Positions 1-10,019 of a DNA stretch of 64,000 nt are shown piece after piece; the first letter of the stretch is position 1, and the number at the start of each line of letters is the position of its first letter. Made by a program: the position numbers and the translations under genes. The notes beneath the pieces are model-generated. The model was given only the letters and a program-made list of their open reading frames with translations. It had not been told where the DNA came from and did no database searches. Source of the DNA: Nigrospora sphaerica (Eukaryota > Ascomycota > Sordariomycetes > Amphisphaeriales > Apiosporaceae). The stretch spans positions 1,418,501 through 1,482,500 of the forward strand of contig JAGVVL010000018.1 in assembly GCA_018287875.1 (NCBI GenBank), given 5' to 3'.

Positions 1-1
1 C

Positions 2-274
2 GCTTACGAGCAGGAAAATGAGCAATTAAAAGCTGCACTCGAGAGACAGCGACCTCGAAAACAGCGTCGAGTCCTTCCTAAGTCTCAACAGGCGTTTGTT
101 GATATGGAGGACATCTCGTAAGCTAGGGATCAGCTGAGGGATGAAGCGGACCAAGTTCGCCCACGGAGGTTTGCGCGCCAGCAGCAAAATAGGCGGTCGG
201 AAACACGACAAATTGAAGATAATTGGGACCATGAGATAGAGGAGGTCCTTGAGGAGATACAAGTCAAGTATTAG
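2..274 (+). pseudogene. C-terminal remnant of a pogo/Fot1-like DDE transposase
   Basis: The frame opening at base 2 reads a charged coiled-coil-like tail (LKAALERQRPRKQRR, then QQAFVDMEDIS), is cut by TAA at 119-121, and continues in the same frame through a Glu/Arg-rich stretch to a TAG at about 272-274. Basic tails of this kind followed by an 'AFVDIEDI' motif are typical of the C-termini of fungal pogo/Fot1 transposases; that is recalled family knowledge. The TAA would derive from CAA by a CpA-to-TpA change, the RIP signature. The catalytic DDE core would lie outside the window to the left. I did not find a convincing terminal inverted repeat downstream. It could also be the tail of another coiled-coil protein. 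Confidence 0.5.
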
Positions 275-1183
275 CTAATTAGGCCTGGTTGTGGCTGCAA
301 AACACCAAAAACCGTCTTAAGGGGTCTCATGATAGGTGTGGTGGCCCAAGTCTGGATTGGCCCAAGTGGTGGTAGTCCAACTTACTCCACACCTTCGTCC
401 AAACCCCCCGCTTCCGGGGGGCCGACCCAAACGGCCCCGGCGCCTTGCATCCGGCCCGAGACCGCATTCAGCGCAGGGCTCACCGTTGGACCCCCTGCAT
501 GTCGCCTTCGGTCTTCGAGTTCAGACTGAACAGGCATCCGCAGCCGAACCATGGACAACCGCCTCTGCTTTTCTCCACAGCACTGCCCACTCTTGGTAGC
601 CTGAGCCCCCGTTTTCTCGGGCCTTTATAGACCCATTTGGTCCGCGCTTGCAAGCCATTGGTGGCGTCTTGCATGGGCACCAGGTGCTACCATAGATGGA
701 AGGGACGTGGCGAAATAAGCTCCCGGCTCCATAGTACCTATAGGGCGACCCTTCTGGGCGACCCTTCTCAGCCCCGGTAGGCACAACCCTTGCTAGCTGG
801 TCTGCGCACAGCATCCCATGCGGCAGGTGGGGTGGTGCTTCCCCCCCATCCATGTCTGCCAGCCCCGGAACCTTGCAAACACCGGAGCGATTATCCACCG
901 GGTAGTGCTTCACACCTTTCTCGCCATACCTGAAGAACCATGTCCGGAAATCAGCGCAGCCAACCGGTAAGGTTAGCATTGCCGACAACGGCCACTGAGC
1001 CAGGCGAGGAATCGCCGGCACAGACTGCCCTGCGATGACTCCAGGGCCGCGAGGCGAAGATTGATGAACAGGGCGCAATCCCGCGGTATTAAAAAGCCCG
1101 TCTCGCCATCGTTCCTCGGGATTTCGATGAAGGGCATCGCCTCGCACACTCTTTTCGTCAGTCTTCAAGCCTATCGTGTGACT
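275..1183. other. Intergenic; upstream region of the chitinase gene
   Basis: No gene is supported here. Plus-strand ORFs at 329-630 and the minus-strand ORF at 521-1168 are proline/arginine-rich frame shadows without recognisable motifs. A short direct duplication (gcgacccttct, twice near 747-770) is visible. The stretch presumably holds the promoter and 5' UTR of the chitinase; I see no convincing TATA box. Confidence 0.4.
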
Positions 1184-4100
1184 ATGGTGACTCCGTCCTG
1201 GTTCACGACGGCGCTGGGGGCTGTTGGCCTCTTGCTTTCCGTCGACGGCGCTGCAGCGAAGCCTGGGTCCGCCTTCTTCAGGACAGCTTCCAGCCCGGCC
1301 TATCGTCAGCTCGACATCTGCCCAGAACGATGCGCCGTTTCGGGGGCCAGCCCTGGGAACTGGTCATCCTACCCCAACTTCAAGCAGCTGAGGAGGTGTC
1401 AAGAGACTATGTTCTACGATTTCTCCCTCTACGACCCCGTCGACAGTCTGACCGACAACCACCACATCCACGCTTGTTCGTCATTTGGTCATGATTTCTC
1501 CAAGATCCCCATCTCAGCATCCGCCGTCGCTTCTGCGCAGCCTGTCGACGTTACGTTTGAAATGGGATGGTGGCACGAGGGCTTCGGGCTGGCAGCCTCG
1601 GGCCTCCGGTCCCTTACCAGACAAATGCGCTCGTACGTCGACAACGGGCACGGAGCTGCTGACAGACCCTTCATCATGTTCGCTCAGGCTGGTCAGGCCA
1701 GTATTGGACTCTACATCGGCCAAGGTCTGCTGAATCAAGGCCTCAGCGCCTCTGCCCTGAAGACGTTCGAGGACAACCTCGCCAACCCCGATATCTCGAC
1801 CCCCAGTCTGGCCATGCAGCTCTGTGGGCCAGACTACGACAGTGCTCACATCTTCGGCATAATGGCCACCAGCAACGCGACCTTTGCTCCCATCCAGGAC
1901 GCCATAAAGACTTGGGCCAACGCCACATGTTTGTCCTATTCAGCGTCCGTGAACTTTGCCGGTCAGGCCATGTTCACCACGCCGCTTGCACACGCCAACG
2001 GCACAATCAATTCCACTTTATTCGCTCAGGATAGTGCGCTCGTCGAGCGTGCCGAGTGCAGGACGACCCAGGTCGAGTCTGGCGACAGCTGCGCCAAGCT
2101 GGCTGACAAGTGTGGCATCCCGCCCGCCGCGTTCACTCGGGTCAATCCGGCATCTGACTTTTGCGCCACGTTGCGACCGAAGCAGCACGTTTGCTGCTCC
2201 ATGGGCAACCTCCCTGACTTCAGTCCCAGTCCCAACGATGACGGTTCGTGCCATGCCTACCAGGTCAAGGCCGATGACAATTGTGATGATCTCGCGGCGC
2301 AGTTCAGCCTCACCAGGCAAAAGATCGAGGATTTCAACAAGGACACCTGGGGATGGAACGGCTGCAAGCTCTTGTACGTCGACACCGTCATGTGTCTGAG
2401 CAAGGGCTCGCCTCCCTTCCCTGCGCCAGTCGCCAACGCAGTGTGCGGTCCGCAAAAGCCTGGCTCCAAGCCCCCAACGGATGGCTCGGACATTGCCGAT
2501 CTCAACCCGTGCCCCTTGAACGCCTGCTGCAACATCTGGGGCCAGTGCGGCATCACCAAGGACTTCTGCGTGGATACCAACACCGGTGCCCCGGGAACTG
2601 CCAAGGCTGGCACTTACGGGTGCATCTCCAACTGTGGTACCGACATTGTCAAGGGCGATGGCAGTGGTGAGATCAATATTGCTTACTTTGAGGGGTACGG
2701 TTTGAGCCGACAGTGCCTCTTCCAGGACGCATCCCAAATCGACACTTCACAGTACACCCATCTACACTTCGGTTTTGGCACTTTGACGGCCGACTACGAG
2801 GTCAAAGTTGGCGACGAGCTCTCCAATTACCAATTCGAACAGTTCAAACTCGTCAAAGGCGCCAAGAGGATCCTGTCTTTTGGTGGCTGGGAATTCTCGA
2901 CCTCTCCTGCCACCTACGCCATCTTCCGCGACGGTGTCACGCCGGCAAATCGTTTCAAGATGGCCGCCAGCATTGCCAACTTCGTCGAAAGGCATGGCCT
3001 TGACGGCGTCGACATTGACTGGGAGTACCCCGGAGCCCCCGACATTCCCGGTATACCACCGGCGAGCAAGGAAGACGGCCCCAACTACCTGGCCTTCCTT
3101 GTACTCCTCAAGAACCTGCTGCGAGGCAAGTCGGTTTCCATCGCTGCTCCCTCCTCCTACTGGTACTTGAAGCAATACCCTCTTGAAGCGATAGGAAGAG
3201 TCGTGGACTACATTGTCTACATGACCTACGATCTCCACGGTCAGTGGGATACGGACAATGCCAACTCGCAAGAGGGGTGCGACAATGGCAACTGCCTGCG
3301 CAGCCAGGTAAACCTGACCGAAACCAAGCAGTCCTTGGCCATGATCACAAAAGCAGGCGTCCCCGGAAAAAAGATCGTTGTGGGCATCACCAGTTACGGG
3401 CGGTCCTACAGCATGGCCAAGTCTGGCTGTTGGGGGCCGGACTGCCTGTACACCGGCGACCGCTTGCACTCGGATGCCACACCCGGTACCTGCACTGGTA
3501 CAGCCGGGTACATTGCCGACGCTGAGATCGCCGAGATCATGGGCACCGGCAGTGGCCCAAAGAGGGACTCTGGCCGTGTCGTCGAGAGCTTTGTCGACCC
3601 GAGCAGCAACAGCGACATTCTAGTTTACGACGATAACCAGTGGGTCAGCTACATGAGCAGCAAAACCAAGAAGACGCGCGCCGCCCTGTACCGAGCCTGG
3701 GGTATGGGGGGCACCTCCGACTGGGCAAGCGACTTGCAGCAGTACCACGATGTCCCTCGCCCGGCAAAGAGCTGGGCCATCTTCAAGGAGCTCGCTCGCT
3801 CTGGTGATGATCCCAAAACGGACCACTCACGAAATGGCAACTGGACCGACTTTGACTGCACCAACAAGCTCACCGTCGACTGGGACGACTACACCCCCTC
3901 GATGAGATGGAAAGGGTTGAACGCCGATGCTGCATGGAGGGACATCGTCAGGATTTGGAAGGATACAGACAGCAGAAGGCCTGATGCCGACTTCAGCGCT
4001 TCCGTCCACGGCGTACTCAAGACCGGCTCACAGGCCGATTGTCGCGATATACAGTCTTCGAACTGCGACGTCTCTCGGGACTGTAGCAAAGGTATGGACG

Positions 4101-5599
4101 GCGAACTTTCAGGGCCTGCGGCGGAGTTGATTTGGAACTCACTTACTGCAATCCATCACATGTACAAGGTCTACTACGACGATCTCTTTGACGCCTTCAA
4201 CATCTACCAGGCCTCGATGGATGACATGGTAAACAAATTTGCCCCCATTCCGGCGGAACCGGACCCCAAATGGACACTCCTCCTCATTGACCTCATCACC
4301 GTCGGGGCCCTTTCGGCTGCGGGGCCGTTTTTCACTTCTTTTTTGAAGAACCAGGCATTCTTTGATGATAGCCCGGCCATGCAGGACAACGTCCAGGACC
4401 TCGTCATGAACCTGATCGGCCAGGGTACTACCATTGCCAAGGATGTTTTGCCGCCGACGGTGGGGAAGTGGACGCCGACAGACCAATATGCCTTCGGCAC
4501 CTGGATGGGCCAGGTCATCGATGGATGGGCCAACATCACCGTGCAGGCCGTGGACAGATTGTTCAACGGCTCAGACGCGTCGATTGAACTTCTTTGGAAC
4601 GCCATCTCCGACGGAAAGCTCATCGAGGGTAAGAACGCCGGGGGGGAGAAGAAATCACAGGAGAAACTCGAGAAAGAGGCCGACCGACAACTTCGAGCCA
4701 ACATTGGCAAAGTCTTCTTTGGCTTCTCCATCCCCGAGCTCTGGCGGGCTTCCAAGACGTACACCTTCGTGGCCGACTCGGGTGACGGGTGTGATGGGGA
4801 CACGGAAGCGAGCAGCAAATTTCTCTCGGGCGCCAAGGGAGCCTGCGTCGACGGTAGGATGTACTATCTGGTCAGCTTGAAAGGGCCTGCCAATGAGTGC
4901 ATCTGCTATCATAGAGAGACCCGGACGGGGTGCACAAACTATGTTTGCAAGGATAACAATTTCGTGCCGCCCCCAGGCCTTGACGAACTGGACGGGAAAC
5001 AGTTTGGACGCGTCACCGTGGAGGAACTGATCAAGGGCGCCGTCCGCACCTATGTCCAGAACGGCAAAAGGAACGGCGGTGCCTTCGCCGATCCCACGGA
5101 TGGCGGCACCATCGAGAACCTGATGGAAGTGGACATGACTACGCCGGGCATGGTCCGACTTCCCGTCTGCAGCCCCGACTTGGCGCATCGGGTCTGGGAC
5201 ACGTCTGGGGATGTCTTCAGTCCCAACTACCCCTGCGACGTCCCCCTGGGCACGGACGACTGCGGCGACTCCTCGTTCGAGAACACCTCCAGCGAAGTAT
5301 CGCCCAAGGTCGAGGACTGCCGTGCCCTTATCCGAAGCATCGAGGGCTTGGCCAACAAGCACTACAGCTGGAACCTCGTCAGCCAGAAGGCGATTGTGGA
5401 GGAAGGCTCCTGCCGTTTCGGTGTCGAGGCGACTTCGATCTCGGGCAATGTAGAGTTTCGTGTCGGCACTCAAGACGTCATCGACATCGTCAACGAATCC
5501 ATAAACCGGTTCGGCGGTAGTGGCCGGGTTTCGGCAAAGGGGTTCATGAACTGCAACGGCAACATCAAGCAGCAAGGCGTCAAGTGGGGCATCTACTAG
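1184..5599 (+). CDS. Secreted modular GH18 chitinase (LysM, chitin-binding, GH18, C-terminal Hce2-type domain)
   Basis: Intronless gene for about 1471 aa, secreted, predicted to hydrolyse chitin. I start at the ATG at 1184 because the next residues form a clean signal peptide (TTALGAVGLLLSV, cleavage near AAA-KPG); earlier in-frame starts put a poor leader in front. Order: a cysteine-containing N-terminal region typical of killer-toxin-like chitinases; two LysM-like segments (about residues 290-345 and 355-405); a hevein-type chitin-binding stretch (CNIWGQCG, about 420-480); a GH18 barrel (about 495-840) with the active-site motif DGVDIDWE, whose catalytic Glu is residue 614, and MTYDLHGQWD further on; a long linker region; and a Cys-rich C-terminus (about 1359-1471) matching the Hce2/ECP2-like pattern. 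This subgroup-C architecture is known in ascomycetes and is compared with the alpha subunit of yeast killer toxins, thought to act on chitinous walls of competitors or the producer. All key GH18 residues are present. Confidence 0.93.
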   Translation: MVTPSWFTTALGAVGLLLSVDGAAAKPGSAFFRTASSPAYRQLDICPERCAVSGASPGNWSSYPNFKQLRRCQETMFYDFSLYDPVDSLTDNHHIHACSSFGHDFSKIPISASAVASAQPVDVTFEMGWWHEGFGLAASGLRSLTRQMRSYVDNGHGAADRPFIMFAQAGQASIGLYIGQGLLNQGLSASALKTFEDNLANPDISTPSLAMQLCGPDYDSAHIFGIMATSNATFAPIQDAIKTWANATCLSYSASVNFAGQAMFTTPLAHANGTINSTLFAQDSALVERAECRTTQVESGDSCAKLADKCGIPPAAFTRVNPASDFCATLRPKQHVCCSMGNLPDFSPSPNDDGSCHAYQVKADDNCDDLAAQFSLTRQKIEDFNKDTWGWNGCKLLYVDTVMCLSKGSPPFPAPVANAVCGPQKPGSKPPTDGSDIADLNPCPLNACCNIWGQCGITKDFCVDTNTGAPGTAKAGTYGCISNCGTDIVKGDGSGEINIAYFEGYGLSRQCLFQDASQIDTSQYTHLHFGFGTLTADYEVKVGDELSNYQFEQFKLVKGAKRILSFGGWEFSTSPATYAIFRDGVTPANRFKMAASIANFVERHGLDGVDIDWEYPGAPDIPGIPPASKEDGPNYLAFLVLLKNLLRGKSVSIAAPSSYWYLKQYPLEAIGRVVDYIVYMTYDLHGQWDTDNANSQEGCDNGNCLRSQVNLTETKQSLAMITKAGVPGKKIVVGITSYGRSYSMAKSGCWGPDCLYTGDRLHSDATPGTCTGTAGYIADAEIAEIMGTGSGPKRDSGRVVESFVDPSSNSDILVYDDNQWVSYMSSKTKKTRAALYRAWGMGGTSDWASDLQQYHDVPRPAKSWAIFKELARSGDDPKTDHSRNGNWTDFDCTNKLTVDWDDYTPSMRWKGLNADAAWRDIVRIWKDTDSRRPDADFSASVHGVLKTGSQADCRDIQSSNCDVSRDCSKGMDGELSGPAAELIWNSLTAIHHMYKVYYDDLFDAFNIYQASMDDMVNKFAPIPAEPDPKWTLLLIDLITVGALSAAGPFFTSFLKNQAFFDDSPAMQDNVQDLVMNLIGQGTTIAKDVLPPTVGKWTPTDQYAFGTWMGQVIDGWANITVQAVDRLFNGSDASIELLWNAISDGKLIEGKNAGGEKKSQEKLEKEADRQLRANIGKVFFGFSIPELWRASKTYTFVADSGDGCDGDTEASSKFLSGAKGACVDGRMYYLVSLKGPANECICYHRETRTGCTNYVCKDNNFVPPPGLDELDGKQFGRVTVEELIKGAVRTYVQNGKRNGGAFADPTDGGTIENLMEVDMTTPGMVRLPVCSPDLAHRVWDTSGDVFSPNYPCDVPLGTDDCGDSSFENTSSEVSPKVEDCRALIRSIEGLANKHYSWNLVSQKAIVEEGSCRFGVEATSISGNVEFRVGTQDVIDIVNESINRFGGSGRVSAKGFMNCNGNIKQQGVKWGIY

Positions 5600-6041
5600 G
5601 TACGGGGACCAACGGGCACTGCCATGGGGGCAACAGGCACAGCTTCCTGGATAGAAATATCAGTCTTTTTCCACTTGTGAATGTCTTTTCCCCTCTTCTC
5701 GCACGTCGGGGTGTAAGCGTCAGCGTAGCTCCCTCTGTGCCGGCCAAATTCAGTGTACGGAGCCCTGGCCCGAGGCTTGCCGCCCTGAATTATTAATCTA
5801 CCGGCGTGCTGGACTGGGAAGCCAGAGTGCCCGGTTTGGTCTACTATATAGGCTCGGAATCCACTCGACTGCATCATGGTGCTGCCCACACAGCAAGCCG
5901 TATTCACGCTAAGAGGAACCAGAGCATCCAGCCTTTTGGCCAGAGCGGGCGGGCCAGAGGACCGACAGATTGTGAGAACCCCAATTCGCCCAACGCTCGA
6001 CCACTTATGCCTTTTGCCTTGCCACTATTACTTTTCTACCC
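5600..6041. other. Intergenic; possible promoter with TATATA
   Basis: Chitinase 3' region followed by about 200 bp containing a TATATA hexamer at 5845-5850. If this is a TATA box, transcription would start near 5875-5890 and run through the intron-like array into the HET gene. No coding exon is supported. Confidence 0.3.
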
Positions 6042-7097
6042 TGACCAGCCCGACAGGCCAGATGGATCAGAGCTGACCTACTTCTGTTCGTCACTTTAGC
6101 GAGTAAGTGACGCGAACTCGACCAGCCCAACAGGCCAGTTGAATCAGAACTGACCTACTTCTGTTTGTTACTGTAGAAAGTAAGTGGCGACACCTCGAGT
6201 AGCCTGACCAGCCCGACAGGCCAGATGAATCAGAACTGATCTACTTCTGTTCGTCGCTGTAGCTTGTAAGTGATGCGACCTCGACTAGCCCGACAGGCCA
6301 GATGGATCAGAACTGACCTACTTCTGTTTGTTGGTGTAGGATGTAAGTGACGCGACGTCGACCAGCCCGACAGGCCAGTTAAATCAGAACTGACCTACTT
6401 CTGCTCGTCGCTGTAGGAAGTAAGTGAGGCAACATTAACCATCCTGATTAGCCAGACAGGCCAGATGGATCAGAACTGACCTACTTCTGTTCGTCGCTGT
6501 AGGATGTAAGTGACGCGACGTCGACTAGCCCGACAGGCCAGATGAATCAGAACTGATCTACTTGTGTTCGTCGCTGTAGGATGTAAGTGAGGCGACGTCG
6601 ACAAGCCCGACAGGCCAGTTGAATCAGAGCTGACCTACTTCTGTTCATCGCTATAGCTTGTAAGTGATGCGACCTCGACCAGCCGGACAGGCCAGATGAA
6701 TCAGAACTGACCTACCTCTGTTCGTCGCTTTAGGCAGTAAGTGACACGACGTCGACCAGCCCGACAGGCCAGTTGAATCAGAACTGACCTACTTCTGTTT
6801 GTTGGTGTAGGATGTAAGTGACGCGACGTCGACCAGCCCGACAGGCCAGTTAAATCAGAACTGACCTACTTCTGCTCGTCGCTGTAGGATGTAAGTGACG
6901 CGACCTCGACCAGCCTAGCGGGCCAGATCGATCGGATGGATCAAAACTGACCTACTTCTGTTCTTCTCTACAGGAAGTAAGTCACGCGAAATTGCCCAGG
7001 CTGATCAGCCAGACAGGCCAGATAGATCAGAACTAACCTACTTCTGTTCGCTGCTGTAGGAAGTAAGTGACGCGACCTCGACCAGCCCGACGGGCAG
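6042..7097 (+). repeat. Tandem array of 13 intron-like units (77 or 86 bp)
   Basis: Thirteen GTAAGT hexamers sit at 6103, 6180, 6266, 6343, 6420, 6506, 6583, 6660, 6737, 6814, 6891, 6977 and 7063. Spacings are 77 or 86 bp only. Each unit contains, in order, a 5' splice site (GTAAGTGA), a conserved GACAGGCCAG block, a branch-site-like AACTGAC (variants CTGAT, CTAAC), a pyrimidine-rich run (CTACTTCTGTTCGTCGC) and TAG (once CAG). Exactly three bases separate each AG from the next GTAAGT: cga, aaa, ctt, gat, gaa, gat, gat, ctt, gca, gat, gat, gaa, gaa. The implied introns are 74 or 83 nt. Orientation matches the downstream HET gene, whose proposed ATG is at 7110. Periods of 77/86 rule out a translated repeat. 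It is either a minisatellite derived from an intron or a true run of introner-like units. Confidence 0.9.
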
Positions 7098-7109
7098 TAT
7101 ACGTGTGAT

Positions 7110-9200
7110 ATGAACACGCCTAACACAGTATTCAATGTAATACTAGCCAGTATGACAAGTCGCACGTCACCCCCCCAATCATTCCCTTGGTCTAACGTGT
7201 ACCTAGTACCTGTCGGACAGTTGGATTTTCCGTTCCGACCACGCCTTCACCGAGGGTCTTCCCGCCAACGTCTTTCAGCATGTCTCACAGAATGCCCCAT
7301 CTCGACTTTGTGGCCGTTGCTCGGACGCCGATTCTACACAACCGATTAGATTACGGCAGCCAATCGAAGGCTGCGATTTGTGCACACTACTGGGAGGCCC
7401 CAGTCACCAGAACGAAGATGCCATTTGTCTCACGATACGCCCAAATGGCTGGATGCTTTGCAGGACTGAAGGTAGTAGATCCTATATGCAGCTCGTGAGG
7501 CCGCCGTTTACTAACTGTTCATTACAGAGCAAGGGGGTGATCCTAAAATCCCCCGCGGACTTCCGCAGCTTCCCGAACTTGGGGGTGATGCCTATTTCGA
7601 CCTCCTCCGTGCCTGGGTTAACGACTGTAATACCTCCGCGGCGGGGCATCAGCATTGTTCACGAGAACTGACGACTTTCGAGCCGCCTACTAGGCTTATT
7701 GATATAGGCCTCGAGGGACTTCCTTCGTCTCTTCGCCTTGTGTCTGATATGGCCGAGCATACGTCCTACATTGCCCTGTCCCATTGCTGGGGTGAATTGA
7801 AGGACGTGATAAGAGACCAGATCAACACGTCGGGAGCTAATCTGGACAACCGGAAGGCAGGGTTTCAAATGACTGAACCCTTCTGGCCACAGACATTCCT
7901 CGACGCAATCCGGGTGACGCGAGAACTTGGGCAACGTTACCTCTGGATTGATGCCATCTGTATTAACCAGAGCGACACTAAAGAATGGGAAAGCGAGTCG
8001 CAGCGTATGGAGAAAGTGTTCGAGAATGCCTACTGCACCATCGCTGCCGTCTCTGTCGACGATTCCTCCGAACATGGCTTCCTTCGGCCCTCCAAGGATG
8101 GTAAACTCCTGCCAAAGCGACCAGAGAGACCGTGTGTGCGCCTGGACACCCGCTCTCACGGGACCGTCTATGTATGCAAAGACATCGACCAGTTTAAGGA
8201 AGACGTGCAGGACGATCTCTTAAATAAGCGCGCCTGGGTCCTGCAGGAGAGAGCGCTCTCACGACGAACAATTCATTTCACCACGAACCAAACCTACTGG
8301 GAGTGTGGTCTCGGCATACGCTGTGAGACCTTGACCCGGATAAAAAGGTACATGAAGCACTCGAAATATTCCGTGGAAACTAAATACTTTCTCTCTCCTG
8401 CTTATGTTTTACGTTTAAGCATTATCCTTTGATTAGGCAGAGGCTGACATTCTTACTTTAGTGGCACGTCGACATTTATAAGTGACCCGCGCTTTCCTGC
8501 TGCACTTACCAATGCTGGAATAAGACCTCGTCTTGAACTTTCGCAACACTTATACAAGCGATATACAATGCTCGATCTCACCGAATCGAGCGACCGACGT
8601 GTCGCGATCTTGGGGCTCGAGAAGCGACTGGCAGGCACATTTGGAACGAAATCTGAGCACGGTATCTTCCACGATTGGTACCTTCCCCGAAGCCTCTTAT
8701 GGCAGCGTCACGGCTCGGCTAGGATGAAGCCTATCAGGTACAAAGACGAGCACAAGGTTCCATCGTGGTCTTGGATGGCCTGCGAGGGACCTATCGACTA
8801 TATGGTGGTTAGTTTCGGGCATGTCGATTGGGTGAAGTCGACACTCTCCTATCTCCATCTCGATGGGGGTATGCTCAGGACGCAAGTCTGCAGGCTTCAG
8901 GCCTGTGAGATAGCTCAAGCCATTCCCCGATCCGAAGATAGACGATGCACCTTAAAGGATCAAAGAGGAGAGTCAAGGGGAGAGTGGTGGCTCAGGTTCG
9001 ACGGGGACGACAGAACTAAGGTGGAGTCAGTCGGGTGTGTTATTATCGGAAGGGAAGCATCCAAGTCTGGGCATGGAAGGCTGTACTACGTGCTGGTTGT
9101 TGCGCCGCACCCGGAGAGATGCGACTACCAGAGAGTCGGAGTTGGATCTGTTCCGCAGCAGTTTCTCTCCTTCAAGATGGTGGATGGATGTATCATTTGA
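7110..9200 (+). CDS. HET-domain (heterokaryon incompatibility) protein
   Basis: Spliced model 7110-7136, 7207-7471, 7528-8347, 8462-9200 gives 616 aa with all phases conserved. Introns are 7137-7206 (GTAATA, branch CTAAC, CCTAG), 7472-7527 (GTAGTA, TACTAAC, ACAG) and 8348-8461 (GTACAT, CTGAC, TTTAG). The N-terminus carries cysteine pairs (LCGRC, CDLC), followed by YFDLLRAWVNDC, then the HET domain at about residues 179-355 with YIALSHCWG, RYLWIDAICINQ and RAWVLQERALS, and a C-terminal part with LYKRYTMLDLT and PSWSWMAC. HET proteins trigger cell death after fusion of incompatible hyphae; allorecognition is usually encoded by polymorphic partners. The first exon (nine codons) is the least certain part: no ATG exists in frame between 7207 and 7471, and this splice supplies one in phase. 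The intron-like array ends 13 bp upstream of it. Confidence 0.85.
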
Positions 9201-9389
9201 CTGGTTCATGATGGGTTGGTATGCTAGTATGCGATGCGGGTTTCCTTAGCACACACATAGTTCCCTTTCCTCTCTTCAGTTCCACTCTATTCCAGGCATG
9301 TCCTTATATTCAAAGGATATTGAAATGGTTGATACTTACGGCTCTCGAATCCCGTCACCGCCAGAAACAATCCTTACTGACAGGGCCAT

Positions 9390-9522
9390 CCTTGCCGAGA
9401 TACGATTGCATAATCTCCAGGCGCATCTGGCTGTCACCCCGCAAGACCCTGTGCTGTTTAAGGGCACGGTGCGCTCCAATCTAAATCCATTCCACCAGCA
9501 TACCGTCACTCAGCGTCGATAA
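9390..9522 (+). pseudogene. Fragment of an ABC-C (MRP-type) transporter nucleotide-binding domain
   Basis: The frame reads [20 protein letters not shown] and on through a [10 protein letters not shown] motif, which is the Q-loop region of the second nucleotide-binding domain of ABC-C multidrug transporters (family consensus LRxRLxIIPQDPVLFxGTVRxNLDPF). Walker A, signature and Walker B motifs are absent; the match stops after about 40 residues at a stop codon at 9520-9522. It is an isolated relic next to the HET gene and transposon island, with no neighbouring transporter exons. Confidence 0.75.
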
Positions 9523-10019
9523 AATTATGGTGACGCACGACGTATGGACAGACACAGGGGACGCCACCAGAGCTATGGGAACACAACAAATGACAGTGCA
9601 GCTTTCGGAAAATGTGCGAGCAGAGCGGCGAGAGGGACACACTGCGAGCGATGTGTTTGGGCGAGCAGCGACGCGGAAAATAAAGCCATCGCAGCCTTGT
9701 AAATAACCTAAGGCCCGTACTTGATAGTAAATCCATCGTGTGCCAGATTGAATAATTATACCTCACTCGATTTACTCTATCCAATAATTCCCAACCCGAT
9801 CGATTAGACGAAAGTGGTAACAGGAGTTAGATTAAGTCGATTACCAAAAGAGGAAATCAAGCAGCACAGGGGCTTGAAACCTCCTGAGGAAGAGTGGCTT
9901 AGCTTTCTGTGCTGCAATTGGCCGAAAGATGGAGGGCGTTTAAGACTTGGTAAAGCGGCAGGTGGTCATCTAATGGGCCGCCCATTCATCTCACGCAACG
10001 GCCGTTACCTAAAGAGGGA
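9523..10019. other. Non-coding transition into AT-rich block; small inverted repeat
   Basis: No gene supported. A 9-bp perfect inverted repeat, GCAGCACAG at 9861-9869 and CTGTGCTGC at 9907-9915, could be part of a degraded transposon end or a hairpin. From about 10020 the base composition becomes strongly AT-rich. Confidence 0.35.

Noticed and set aside
4655..5575. Minus-strand ORF of 306 codons within the chitinase
   Set aside because: Antisense shadow of a GC-rich coding exon; no motif, and the sense protein is clearly conserved.
6042..7097. CRISPR-like array
   Set aside because: Units are near-identical along their whole length and there are no unique spacers; the organism is a fungus.
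7280..7498. HET start at the ATG at 7280
   Set aside because: That frame does not encode the Cys-pair N-terminus and does not join the HET domain; the neighbouring frame does, after intron 7472-7527.
7495..7527. Alternative 33-nt intron (GTGAGG donor at 7495) in the HET gene
   Set aside because: Very short and it puts the next exon in a frame that stops at 7671; the donor at 7472 keeps the HET frame.
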